Positions 26,519-38,200 of a DNA stretch of 64,000 nt are shown piece by piece. The notes beneath the pieces are model-generated. The model had not been told where the DNA came from and did not search any database. It worked only from the letters and a program-made list of their open reading frames with translations. Where the stretch lies: contig NC_066592.1 of assembly GCF_905475345.1 (NCBI RefSeq), positions 4,447,001 to 4,511,000 of the forward strand, given 5' to 3'. The first letter of the stretch is position 1, and each line of letters begins with the position of its first letter. A program made the translations under genes and the position numbers. Source of the stretch: Vespula vulgaris. Lineage: Eukaryota > Arthropoda > Insecta > Hymenoptera > Vespidae.

Positions 26519-27220
26519 ATGATTGAAAAGGAAGAACAGAATGATGAATCTGATAAAAAAAATATAGAATTAGACTTTTCGACGTCGGAGAAACAAGAAG
26601 CGCGTGCATTCTTACGAGAACGTTTTCTACGTGTGATAACTGGTATCGTCGGTAAGTTTTTTCGGTTTTTCATCAGTTCATATATTTTATATAATCTTAA
26701 TAACTACAATGAAGTTAAAATCGATTGTATTTTTCGAATAAATACTACATTTACAATACATCGAGATAATAGATAATATCGTAACCTATTTTTATTCAAA
26801 GTAATACTTGAATATGGCGCCAATGAAGAGACTCCATTTTTGTTTAACTTATATAATGCACGATAGGAGAGAATTCAAATAATTTTTAAAGAAATTTCAA
26901 TGATTTTATGTGTCTGTAATTGAAATATAATACTTAAGATTATATATATAGACTAGTACTAACGTGATTTGTTCGAATATTTTTGTTCTGAAAATTTTCC
27001 TGCTATTTTATCATATTTATTTTATTTTACAGGGAAAAAGACAAAATTTAGTTTATATGAAAATTCACACGTCGTTGGTGAATTCCGTGGCTCCGACATT
27101 GACTGCCTGGAATTATTTGTGAGAAATTTGGAGACACCGCTTGGAATAATCCCAGAAGCTATACTCAGAGTGAACGACATAATCTCCATGAACGTTGATG
27201 ACATCATAAGCAATCAATAA
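26519..27220 (+). CDS. GEMIN7: Gem-associated protein 7 (Gemin7), 106 aa
   Basis: Component of the SMN complex, which loads Sm proteins onto spliceosomal snRNAs in the cytoplasm; Gemin7 has an Sm-like fold and pairs with Gemin6. There are two exons, 26519-26651 and 27033-27220, with donor GTAAGT, acceptor TTACAG and phase 1. The family signature runs across the junction: QEARAFLRERFLRV, then KFSLYE, FRGSDIDCLELFV, LETPLGI and AILRVNDIISM. These align by eye with the human QAREALRERYLR, SFTLHE, FGATDLDV, LQTPIGV and ALLRCSDIISY blocks. The first 20 residues are Glu/Asp/Lys-rich and not conserved. The ATG at 26519 is the first in frame, since the frame upstream of it contains only non-ATG codons after a stop. 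The length is close to the human protein (131 aa). It is tail-to-tail with MED30. Confidence 0.93.
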
Positions 27221-27344
27221 GAAAATTATTCTAAGAGGTAGGTAAATTACACATTTCTGCTCGCATTCTTATATTAGTTATGATATAACTTTATCATATA
27301 GTAGCAGTCTATTATAACTTAAATAAGTATATACATCTTACAAT

Positions 27345-28462
27345 CTAAGATCGACGCATGTTCAGCATCGTGTTTATTTCTGAAATGATACGTCTTAAAT
27401 GATCAATGATTTCCTTAAGGTGCCTATTTTTTAACACAACTTGCTGGAAATTATAAGATAATTGATTATAATCAAGTATAATATGTATTTAAATTTTTTA
27501 AATATTTTACTAACCTCTGTAATCTCTTTACTTTCTTCATATGCCAATCTATATGCTTCTGATGTTTTTTTCTCATCTGATTTCATATCCCATTCTTCTT
27601 TCAATGGTATCAGACTTTCAATGTGCGTATATTCCATTCCTTGAAGTTGGCAATTTTCATTGCACTTTTCATAAATCAGTCTCAAACGTTTGAATAATAA
27701 CTTTAACATTCGTAACTGTTCTTGCACTTTAGTTTTTTTATCATTGGCTACACTAGCTCCTTGTGGTGTGCCTCAAGGATCAAATATAATTTACTATAGA
27801 ATCTCATATTGTTAACTTCTATTGAATTTAAATGAAATCTTACCATTTGGTGGTTGCAGTACTTTCAGCGTTTGAAAGACATCTAAAGTACGGCTTACAA
27901 TATCTTGTACAGTTTCTTGCCCAAATCTACACAAGCTGGCAGTATTAAAATCTTTATTTTGCTGCTGTTGAGGTGGAGGTTGTGTAGGCGGAACGGGTGT
28001 TTGTGGCGTAGTAGCTTGATTACTAGTCTGATTACTTTGTTGTACAAGAGCTGCTTGTTGTTGTTGTTGTAATTGCAATTGTTGTTGTTGCATCTGTTGC
28101 ATTTGTTGTTGCATGGCAACTGATTGTTGTTGTTGTTGTTGCTGGGCTAAAACTTGTTGAGCATTTGGCATTCCCATAGCATTAGAACCTACGCCTCCAA
28201 CTCCAACGCCAACGCCTACTCCTACTCCAAATTGTTGTGGACTCACTATACCTAAGATGATTATATTGCTATAATTAATGCTCTTCTATAACTCTTGTAT
28301 ATTTCTACCTTTTATTAATTTACAATCTCATTGTAAATATTTACCACCTTGTTGCGGTCCCATCAAACCAGAAACCATTTGTCCACCTCCAAATTGTGTT
28401 CGCATTGCCGATTGTTGCACATTTGGAAACCCAGATGGGAAGGGATGCTGTTGTCCAGCCAT
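27345..28462 (-). CDS. MED30: Mediator of RNA polymerase II transcription subunit 30, 293 aa
   Basis: Metazoan Mediator subunit of the head module region, acting in the nucleus as a bridge between activators and RNA polymerase II. Four exons on the minus strand: 28462-28345, 28251-27844, 27771-27515 and 27443-27345, with donors GTAAAT, GTAAGA and GTTAGT and AG acceptors; all phases agree (1, 1, 0). The N-terminal half is low-complexity: Gly/Pro/Gln, a GVGVGVGVGG run, and poly-Gln with Met at about 74-102. The conserved core starts at FNTASLCRFGQETVQDIV (about 139) and continues through LRMLKLLFKRLRLIYEKCNE to a C-terminal coiled coil (HLKEIIDHLRRIISEINTML) ending MRRS. These blocks match the vertebrate MED30 pattern FNTASLCRIGQETVQDIV and LRLVYDKCNENC. 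The Gln-rich extension makes it longer than human MED30 (178 aa). Its stop is 124 bases from the GEMIN7 stop, so the 3' UTRs probably overlap. Confidence 0.97.
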
Positions 28463-29939
28463 TTTTTTTTTATTATACAACAATCCTTAATTTATTGATA
28501 ATCCTATCAAACAACAGAAACAGCTTGTAGTATAACCTGTTTTAGGTTACGTTAGGTTATTTCACACGTTCGTTAATTCTAATGTATTCACTTTTACGAG
28601 TACAGAATTATTTTTGATTGCGATAAATTTAAAAAGAAAAAATTTTTAAAAGAGAGACCAATAAGAAATATATTGTAGGTTAGCCAAATCGTTGATTACG
28701 AAAGAATCGTTTGCTTTACGCAAATCTCTACGTTACAAGGTATCATTACCTCGCAGATAATAAAATAATATCAAAAATCGATGCAATCACTCTCGCTTAA
28801 TATCGAAAAGCAATTCATTCTTCGATCGTTACATGTGCGACGTCTCACGGAACGTACAACTCGCACCGTGTTAAGAATTGTTGACATCACGATGCGCATG
28901 CGCATATTCCAAGTAAATGTCAACGACTCGGTCGCTGCGAATGAGTAAAGTCTTGTAGAAATTATCGTGTTAACGTATGTAAGAAAATTAAAGTTCTTCG
29001 AATCACAGAACTTGTTTTACGAGCTTTTTATCTTTCGATCAGAAAGTCTAACATATTTATGCGTCTTCATTTTTTCTCAAGATTTTCATTTTAAACCGGT
29101 TCATTCGTCGAACAAGTACTTTTCATTCATAAAATTTAATTCATCTATTTTTTTTTTTTAATACACGCATCATGTGAAAAAATAATAAACGAGTAGCTAG
29201 GCAAAAAGATTAATTTTATTAATTCATCAAACGTTCGTGATATTCGTTTAACGCATTCGTTGTTATTTTAATCTCGTTTAGTTGAGCCACTGGTTTACAC
29301 ATTTGTAAAAAAGGAAAGAACAAAGTCGTACGTTGTTCAAATTAAATTCTTCTCTATGTTACTATCGATAATTGTAATTTTACAAAATACGCATATAGAG
29401 TAATATATTACAAATATTTTAAGAATCAACATCAACAAAATTTCTTGTATCGATCATTGATAATAGAATTATTTTATTTTATATCAAACATTTTTCGATA
29501 ACGAAGATTTCAAATACAATAATCTACAAACTATAATCAATGCTTGCGTTGGGTATCGATTAAGCCACACATAGGTTCAAAGTCGAGTAAAATCTCGTTT
29601 GATATCGTCGAGAAAGTCAAGACGACGAGTAGATAGAAACAGACTAAACGGAATCGAGGAATGTCTAAACAGGAGATAAGGTCCTTGAACATAAAGGGCA
29701 TTTACAGAGCAGAACATCTACTAATCTCTGCTTGTAACATACTCTAACACCTTGCACGAGCTCGTAGATACCACACTTATATCGTTTCTGTTTTTTTTCT
29801 CGGTTTCAGTAGATTCTCTTCCAGCAAGGCATTACGACGACGTTCTCAATCTTCTCTAATCTCTAGAAGACATTGAAAAGATTACTATATTCTGTCAAAG
29901 TAATTTCGAATGATATCCAATTAATTGTGCTACAACATT
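28463..29939. other. MED30 / gene F divergent intergenic region
   Basis: It contains a perfect NRF-1-type palindrome (listed separately) about 430 bases upstream of the MED30 ATG and a short AGGTTACGTTAGGTTA stretch near 28542. Towards gene F, a pyrimidine tract ending TTTCAG near 29808 looks like a splice acceptor, so gene F may have a 5' UTR intron. No coding exon was recognised. Confidence 0.5.
28893..28904. promoter_or_regulatory. NRF-1 / erect-wing type palindrome upstream of MED30
   Basis: TGCGCATGCGCA is an exact match to the YGCGCAYGCGCR consensus of NRF-1, whose insect homologue is erect wing. Such sites are typical of TATA-less housekeeping promoters. It sits about 430 bases upstream of the MED30 start codon, so MED30 transcription probably starts near here. 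Confidence 0.7.
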
Positions 29940-30641
29940 ATGTATCGCGTTATTTTATTCGTCACGTTGACGTGTCTCGTCTTTAATATCAGTGGCAAGT
30001 TGATCGAAGAAAAAGATCCAAGGATGGAGCTAACGACGAAAGAAGAGGAAGATACAACTACATCGTTGGAAGTTATCTCACGTTCTTCGATCATTGACGA
30101 TTCACCGACTAATCACTCGTCGAAGAATTTCAGTTTGAACACGAAAACTGATTTGTGTTCAAGTGTAAAGGATCGATATCGTTGTCTCGTATCTGTTTTA
30201 TCCAGAATAGCAAAAATTCAAGTCGACGATAATCATGACTCGAGAACTTGGAGAAAATCGTCGATAAAGGATTTATTCGATAAGAAGAATCAAAAGTATC
30301 AATCGAATTTCGAAATAAAAAAGGAACAGGAATCTGGATTATCTGATCAGACCCGAGCAAATTGTCGTTGCAATGTTATTCAAGATGTTTACGTACCGGA
30401 AGCTGGAAAAAAATTACCGGCCTATGCTTGTAAATTTCACGACAAGATCTTCGTTCTTACCAGCGAAAGATTTCTCGAGGATCGTAGACCTTACTTTGAT
30501 ATAAACGTGGACGAGGAAACGTCACAGCATTTGAACGTTGCTGTCTCGAAGCCACCCAAAACGGTACACGCCAAAAAACTTCCGGTCACGCTCGTTTTAA
30601 AAAATGGTGAGGATAATTATAGGATACGAAAAAAACCATAA
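29940..30641 (+). CDS. Orphan secreted protein F, 233 aa, single coding exon
   Basis: An uninterrupted frame starts at the ATG at 29940 with a good signal peptide (MYRVILFVTLTCLVFNISG). A Glu/Asp/Thr/Ser-rich stretch follows, then a segment with Cys at residues 73 and 82, a Lys-rich linker, and a C-terminal part with Cys at 142, 144 and 164 (CRC then YAC), ending in basic RIRKKP. Five cysteines in the mature chain means at least one is unpaired or joins a dimer. I do not recognise the family; a cystine-containing extracellular ligand or carrier is possible but unsupported. Unlike its secreted neighbours it has no intron after the signal peptide. A polyadenylation signal follows 88 bases after the stop. 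It lies convergent with gene B. Confidence 0.78.
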   Translation: MYRVILFVTLTCLVFNISGKLIEEKDPRMELTTKEEEDTTTSLEVISRSSIIDDSPTNHSSKNFSLNTKTDLCSSVKDRYRCLVSVLSRIAKIQVDDNHDSRTWRKSSIKDLFDKKNQKYQSNFEIKKEQESGLSDQTRANCRCNVIQDVYVPEAGKKLPAYACKFHDKIFVLTSERFLEDRRPYFDINVDEETSQHLNVAVSKPPKTVHAKKLPVTLVLKNGEDNYRIRKKP

Positions 30642-30728
30642 GATGGAGATAACGAAAGTTGAGACTTTTATACACAGTGAATATTTTCTTTAGATAATAA
30701 GATATATATATATCGCGTCTATTGTATT

Positions 30729-30734
30729 AATAAA
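30729..30734 (+). terminator. Polyadenylation signal of gene F
   Basis: Canonical AATAAA 88 bases past the stop codon, followed about 25 bases later by a GTGTTG/T-rich downstream element near 30760-30777. Confidence 0.7.
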
Positions 30735-31413
30735 ATCTCACATTAAAATGTCTGTTCATGCGTGTTGTTTTTTTTCTATCTTGTGTCTTTTTCGATAGGA
30801 CAATTCATTCATTATAGATTTACTTTTGCACTTATATATGCTTATCGAGTTTAGAGAGTAAATAAAAACTTTGAGTCATATGTGTGTGAATAGTTGTTAA
30901 GAAAATTGTTAAAAATATTTACGTATTTCAATCTTCTCTGTGTAAAGGTAATGAAAATATTTTTATTATTATAGATAATAGGCATTTAAAAAAAACTGTA
31001 GTTAAAGTCTTCAAAAGTTTTATTATAAATCAAGTTTCGAAATTCTCTCTATTCATCCGCTCAAACCAACGTTACCGACGAAGAGAGATCGAAGATTGAT
31101 CTTCCAAAAAATTTACAATATTTCTTCGTGCTTTCTATAAGCTTGAAAAAAAGTCGGAACAACGTTAATCGAGCGAAATAGGTATATCATAAAGGATCAA
31201 CATTACGTATTTATCCTCTCTTTCTTAGAAATAAAGATCCAATTTTTCTTTTACGTAAATGTCATCCTACATTTTAAAATCGTAAAACGAGAGAATCTCT
31301 AATCGATCGTCGAGATATCAAATATGATCGATAAAGGAATTCTCAGTCAATCAGACGAAAGTATTATAATAATCTCTTTCCTTTGAGATTACGTCGATAC
31401 GTCGTCGTTACGT
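30735..31413. other. Convergent intergenic region between genes F and B
   Basis: AT-rich, no exon seen. A minus-strand AATAAA at 31024-31019 is a candidate polyadenylation signal for gene B, about 390 bases after its stop. Confidence 0.5.
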
Positions 31414-34400
31414 TCAGTGAGATGTTTTCTTATCGTCCTGAACGATTTCTCGCATGAGTATTGAACTAGGAACACCTTCTTGATCTTCTTTCTTCGAATA
31501 TTCTTCTGGTGGTGCAATAGGTGAAAGTTTGAAAACGTTAGTTGGAACTTTCAAAGGAGATACCACCTTTATCGGTGTTTCCTCATTCTCTTTTTCGGTA
31601 GTCGCTTTTCCTTGATCGTCTGAAAGATGAGAAAGATCTTTGTAAAGATGAACTACCGGCTGTTGAATCGGTAGATGGAGAAGCGACGTATTGATTGGTT
31701 TCTCTTCAATTTTGTCTTTCGTTAGTTTCTCTTCTGATTCATATGCTTCTGGTGGAGCGATTGGCGAAAGTTTAAAAACATTTGTTGGATTCTCTTCTTT
31801 CGCTGTTACCTTTATTACTGTTCGAGAGAAAAAATTTATATGAACCAATATACATATATATATGTAAATCATTTTATATAAAATTTTGTAGTGCTTATAA
31901 ATTATTAATATTCAATAATTATACTTTGAAATAAGTACCTATATCCTTGTCGGCGTCCGATGAAGTTTCTTCTTCCTTCTTATCGGAGGATTCGATCACC
32001 TTTTGATTATTAGAGAGATGAGATAAATCTTTATAGAGAAGAGAAGTAGGCTCTTGCGTGGATGTTGTTCCTGTTATACTCTCAGTTTTGCTTTCTGCTT
32101 TCTCGTTAGACTTTTGGCTCGCATAAGCTTCCGGTGGCGCGATCGGCGAAAGTTTCTGCACGTTCGACAAAATATCCGAAGGACGTTGCTCCTTAACCGG
32201 TTCCTCCTCCTTCTTGTTTTTATCGTCGACCGCGTTTTTCTCGTCCGTAAGATGCGAGAGATCCTTGTATTGGCGAACGTTCGGTTGCTCGGTCAGTGCT
32301 TCTAGTCCTATCACAGACACGAAGTCCTGCGGAGTATCACGATTGTGCCCGATCTCAGCAGGTAGTTCAGGATAATTTGGATTAGGATCATACAAATCGT
32401 TTGGTTTCGTTTCCTCTTTCTCGATCTCTTGCGACAATTTCTGTGAATCTTCTTTTTTCTCCGTCGATAAGATCGGACTGACCTATCAAACCAAAAAAAA
32501 AAAAAAGAGAGATACAATTTGTTTGAATCGTTGAAAAAAGAAGAACGAGATTATTTGAAATGATGAGTTAAACGAGAACATTCGTCAAATATGTCAATTT
32601 AGATTTTTTAAAAATATGACATCATTGAGATCTCTCGAATCCAAATTTATGTTCAATCATGTAAGACGGTTATCGAACGTAGTTGGACCGATTTGTATTG
32701 ATCAGGATGATTTACGACGAGATTACTATGATTTGTTGATTCACCGTTAAATCAAGGAATAAAATCTTTCGAGCTGTTTAATTCTCTTGTAACATGACAC
32801 GAATAAGAGAAATTATCGAGATACAACACGTGACATTGAGTATGCTTCTTTTATCTGTTCAATCAACAATTGTACGAACAGATAAGAATCTATAGATATT
32901 TATGCGTATACGTATGATATACGCGTAACGTAAATCAATCGAAGATTCGATGTATAGAAATAATTAATGGTCATTTTGTAAAGAAACGTCGTAGTATTTA
33001 TTCGTCATTTGAAAACATCGCGTAAAGTAATCTTTATTTTTAATTTTAAGGATTTCACTAAGTATAATGACTCATGCAACGGATCCCTTAACACATTCAA
33101 CGTCAAGATAATTTTGAATATATCAAAACATTTATCTGCTAATTATATAAAAAAAAAGAGAAAATTGAACTACATTACAATCATTGATATATACACCTGC
33201 AAATAAAAATGACATATGATAAGAATTCTCTATAGAGTACATATTGAAAAATAATATTTGCTAATAATATTTGTATACATTGAATATATGACAAATGAAT
33301 TTGCCATTATGTTCATTAGTGAAATTTGATTTTCGAGATTTTTGAAAGAAATTAAATTAAATTTTAATATCTTTCTCATATTATTAGCTCGTTATAAAAT
33401 ATAATATTCTTCTCTTTCTTTAATTATTTCAATATGACGATGAAATTGTTAAAGGTACTATTTAAAAATTTCTACGGATATTCATAAATATTCAGTTAAA
33501 ATTACTTTGGTCAGAGATTCCCTTAAAGCGAAACCAGCTTTCAATGGATCCTCCTCCTGTGTCTTTTTCAACTTTTCGTGCAATTCGTAAAGGGAAATGA
33601 GTTTTGGTACTTGAACAAGCTCTGGACTTTTTCCAACGTGTGTTTCTTCCTCATCGCGCCTTTCATTGCCGGCTATTGAATTTCCGGATTCTCTAGCGTG
33701 GGCAGGGTAATATATTTTTCTCGATTCGTCCACCACCAAATTGGTTCTGCTCTCTTTAGTGGATTCGAGCTGACCATAGTTGCGATCCAATCGAATACTC
33801 TGCGTCAAATGAAATGATCTATATTTCAATTTTTTTTTATAGAAAATTAGTAAAAAATATTTAATTATCATGGACCGTTTATGAATTTAATGAAATAAAA
33901 TATTTATAAGATTTTTTTTTAACCTTATCAATCGAATGAGAATTATTGTAAAGACTAAAACGATATCTATGAGTAATAAGTTATTTAATTTTTTTATTAA
34001 TTACATCCGAGCCTACTTTTTATCAAACTTTCTTGTTAAACGATTTTAGTTGTCGCTTTATAGTTTTTGTTCCATAATATTGCAGTAAGTCGATACCTTG
34101 GATAAGCCCGAGTGTTCGTGGAATGCTTCAGCCAGGGCAGGATTTATTTCCTCCAATGGTTGATCTCCATTTCTTATGTATACAGGTATATAACCGGGCA
34201 TACTGGGCAATATTTGATAAGGATAGGAATCTACGAAGATAGAGAACGTACGATTGAAAATTATGATCATCGTATATATCTACGTAAATCTCGAATCAGT
34301 GATTTTATCAATAGAAAGAGAATGATCCAAGAATGATCAAAGATTAATTAAAATCGTAATTATATAATTATTACAGTAACATTTGTCACAGTAAATTTGA

Positions 34401-35175
34401 AGCAAACTACTTATTAAACAAGTTATTAGATTTCTCTTGAATAACACCTTGCAAATGAAAACACAGTAGTTGACATATCTTGAATAACGCATACGATAAG
34501 TCTACGTATTTTTTTTGTTTTGTTTACAAAACGATTATGCATGAATAGATGGCGAAACGTTGACAGAGAAAAAAATAATGAACATCTACGCAGTTTCGTC
34601 GTGAAGATCTTTCGAAACTCGAATTATTTTTTTTATCACTTTGCCAATCTCCTTATAGACGATCTAAATGTAAATTTATGCAAATCTTATATAATTTCAT
34701 TTATCAGCCATAGAAACATAGACAAGTTCTTAATCAAATTAAATTTTATAAAATTTTTTGACTCCTATTAAATAAATGTGAAAATTGCGTGCTTTTATAA
34801 AAAGATACAACGACTTATCGAATACGTCAAATGCAACACAAAAACAAAATCGATTATATCGAATAATATTCCATATGCGAAGAACTAACACACGATTCTT
34901 CCTGAAACTAAATAAATATTTCATTTGTTTTATTTTATTTTATTTTATTTTCTTTTATTTTTCTTTTTTCTTTTCTTTCTTTTCGTCACAAAGCAAGACA
35001 ATAATTTATTCGCGAAAATCACAAAAGAAGGTTGTTCGAGCACGGTTCTCACTTCACGTCACTGATTCTCACAAGGGATTATATCCTTTTACTCACGAGC
35101 ATGATCAACGAGAGGCGCGAGTAGTACGAGAAAGTAGATGGCCCTGGTACCACGCAGCATCCCGGCAGTCTGCAT
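31414..35175 (-). CDS. Orphan secreted repeat protein B, 484 aa (YKDLSHL / KLSPIAPPEAY motifs)
   Basis: Five exons on the minus strand: 35175-35097, 34230-34097, 33799-33506, 32482-31939 and 31817-31414. All phases agree (1, 0, 0, 1), giving 485 codons with the stop. Exon 1 is a signal peptide (MQTAGMLRGTRAIYFLVLLA) placed right behind a TATA box. Exon 2 encodes a Tyr/Pro-rich conserved-looking part (PGYIPVYIRNGDQPLEEINP). Exons 4-5 are Glu/Lys/Ser-rich and hold YKDLSHL at residues 241, 319 and 409, alternating with KLSPIAPPE(A/E)Y at 279, 366 and 447. That makes a unit of about 80-90 residues repeated three times. The family is unknown to me. The weakest join is the exon 3 donor, AAA|GTAATT: if unused, translation stops 22 bases later and gives a 176-residue protein, and exons 4-5 would then belong to a second gene with an unseen start. 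Frame compatibility favours one gene. Confidence 0.78.
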
Positions 35176-35188
35176 CTTTGAACGGTAC

Positions 35189-35222
35189 TGGGCCCCCAGA
35201 GTACGGGGCTCTCTCCTTTATA
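35189..35222 (-). promoter_or_regulatory. Core promoter of gene B: TATA box and CAGT start site
   Basis: TATAAAG reads on the minus strand from 35222 to 35216. A CAGT follows with its A at 35189, 33 bases after the first T of the TATA box. The start codon is only 14 bases further on, so the predicted 5' UTR is very short. Confidence 0.75.
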
Positions 35223-38200
35223 TCAACGGACCCCCTACCCTTTCGATCGTCTCTCTCTCTCTCTTCCTCTTTTTTCTCTATCTCTGTCTCTGTCTGTCTC
35301 TGTCTGTCTCTTTGTCTCTCTTTGTCTCTCTCTCTAACTCTTTCTCTCTCTTTGGTTGAGAAGGCCCCCCTCGAGTTTAACTCCATTCCGTTAATATCAG
35401 AGCAAAAAGTTACGGAGACTTCTTCGACAATGAACTTGATCGATCCGTAAATCAAACTATGAATAAGTATCAACTTTAATATATTTTTAATATCGATAAC
35501 AAATAGTATCGATATGTAATGATAAATATATAAATATATATAGGTTTCCTAAAGGGTATATTATGGAGAATATATTATAGTTATCAATCGTAACATTGTT
35601 GATTAGATTTTGTTGAATATTAAGTTTGATTACATGCTATCGATAGATATCAAATTGCTATTATCTTTAATTGAAAAGAGTTTAATTAATTATTGAGTGG
35701 ATGATTTATAATTATTATATTGTGTGTTTAGAAGTAATCTTTTTTCTGTTACGAATTATATTTTAAAAAAATATGGTCACGAAGTTATCAAAATTTTATG
35801 GTATCATTATTGGTATTGTTTTTATAATGTCGAAATAATAGTTCTTTTGATTATTTTTTTTTTCTGTTAGTTAAAGCGACGACCTATTAGAAAAAAGCAA
35901 TGAACTGTGTAATTAGAGTTAGTTAATGCGATAGTATGATATCGAGTAAGACGAGTAATACTTTAAACCAACAAAAAAGGATTAAAAATAATATATGAAA
36001 GGATGAAGGGAGAATAAGGGATATAAATTGATCGACTTAATCAGATAGCGCTAAAAGAAGATTTCTTCGGTGTTGCGAGAACGATTTTCGTTGATTGCAT
36101 TACAACTAGACAAGGTATTTCCATTTGTCGTTCGATGATAACATCATGGATCTTAATATTATAATATATAATATAATACTATAATATAGTTCTTTCTAAC
36201 AGTTACAATGTATAATATTATCGTAGACTGGTTTCTTACCTATACCGAAGGATTTTTCAGAAAAATTATTAAACGAGCTCGTTATTAGCAAACGAGTCGT
36301 AGAAATAAGATTGTCTCGATGTAAGTAAATTGATGATATTAATAATGAAATGTTATTTTTCTTTCAAAAATTACTTTTCATTTATATATCCTTGATGCCA
36401 AAGTAGATTTAGCTAATTACTTCTATCAATTTCCTATCAAATGCTAACAGTATATTTATATTATTTTAATAATAGAAAATATTTATAAAATAATTTTGAT
36501 ATTTTTTTACAATATTCTTTTTTATATGTATATATAAATATAAATAGTATAGTAATAAAGTATTCAATATTATTTTTCGAGTATCGATACTCATCGATAT
36601 ATCGGTATCGTTATTAACTATAAAGTTATATTCGGTGAATCCTCAGAGTCCACATAGAATACAATAAAAAATTTCTATGCTATGTATTAATTTGAAATAC
36701 GTTTATAAGATAGGTCACATTTCGAATTGCGTTATCGTGATTGCGTTTGCTTCTAGACGATAAATTAAAATTATGACTAATAAAACCCGTGATTTTAAAA
36801 AATGGACGACAGGGGGCTGATTCATTTGTTGTACTTGCAAAGTCTGAAGATATAAGTAAAGAGAAAAAGAAAGAGAAAGAGAGATAGAGCTTCATTATAA
36901 TCTCTGACGCATATTCAGTTTTATTTGAATTACGTTAATGACGATAAATCTGCATTCCCATCTGTTCATCTTCTTCATTTTATGTGTTTCACAGTGTATG
37001 TGCACAAAATGAAGGTTTCGCGGGAAGGATCGTGCGACCATAAATTAACCAGAGTTGGTATCTTGTTCGATTCAATGGGTTTGATCGACTGAAGAAAAAA
37101 AGCGATAGAATTAACGGTAACTTCGGTGATCTCCGTGGGGAACGTATGATTCTCCTCTTAAGGAGAACTATAAAGGATTACGGCATATCAAAAACAAAAA
37201 AGAAAACAAAAAAAATATCTGAAGTTTAACAATTTTATAAAATTTATTATACTATCTAAAACCTTGTAAAATTAACATATTGTCAAGGATTAGTTTTTTA
37301 TTAAACTTTTTTCATGGAATCGATGATTCTAATGATGCGAAATTATTTTGTTCTTACGTGATTATTTTTACGTGATTTTATTGTCACATAAAAAATGATC
37401 TATGACGATAAAAAACGATTATAAATGGATAATCGCGTTTGATATGTTTCGCAAAGATATATTTCTGCGTAAAGGTTCTTTATGATAAATATATCTAAAA
37501 AAAAAAAAAATTAAAAGAAATGTAATCGTTAATAAAAAAAAAGAATAAATAGCCTTTTAAAAGGGATATATCGTTCTTCGATCTCAAGATCGCCATTCAG
37601 CAGCTTGAATTCCTCGTGTAATTTCCGCTTGAAAGAATTTCCGGCGAAATCGAGAGATTCCAATAGTTCGAAAAGGAATAAAAAGAAGTGGTGGAGGAGG
37701 AGTAACATGTAAGTAAGTACGTGCCTTATCCTTTCGAGAATCCCGAAGTAAACGTTCAACAACCAGCAGCGCTACTGCTCGACAGTACGATTTATCGATT
37801 TCTCATTGTCCGCCGATCAATTTGGTGACCTTCGATCTTGAGGATTTTTATCGTATTTCCTATCCTCGAATACCATATATATGTAAGTAAGTACGTGGAT
37901 AGGTATATCGGATTCGCTTGATCGATCAGGAAGAGGAGAGAATCCAAGGCTGAAATTTCTCTCGCCAGAAGATAGAATATCTTTCTTTTTCTTTCAATTT
38001 ATTTTTAGAACGTATCACAGATAGATCACAGAGTTACTCATTATTAAAAGTTACTGTATATTTTATTGATTTGTTTGAAAGATTTTAGCGATAATTGTGC
38101 AAGAGATATTTCATTTGTTTTAGCAACTATAATAATATTCTAATAATTACGATGAAGTATAATAATCAGAATGAGTTATATTACTAATGATATATCATAT

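Noticed and set aside
32054..32305. Plus-strand frame opposite gene B exon 4
   Set aside because: Antisense shadow of a well-supported repeat-containing exon.
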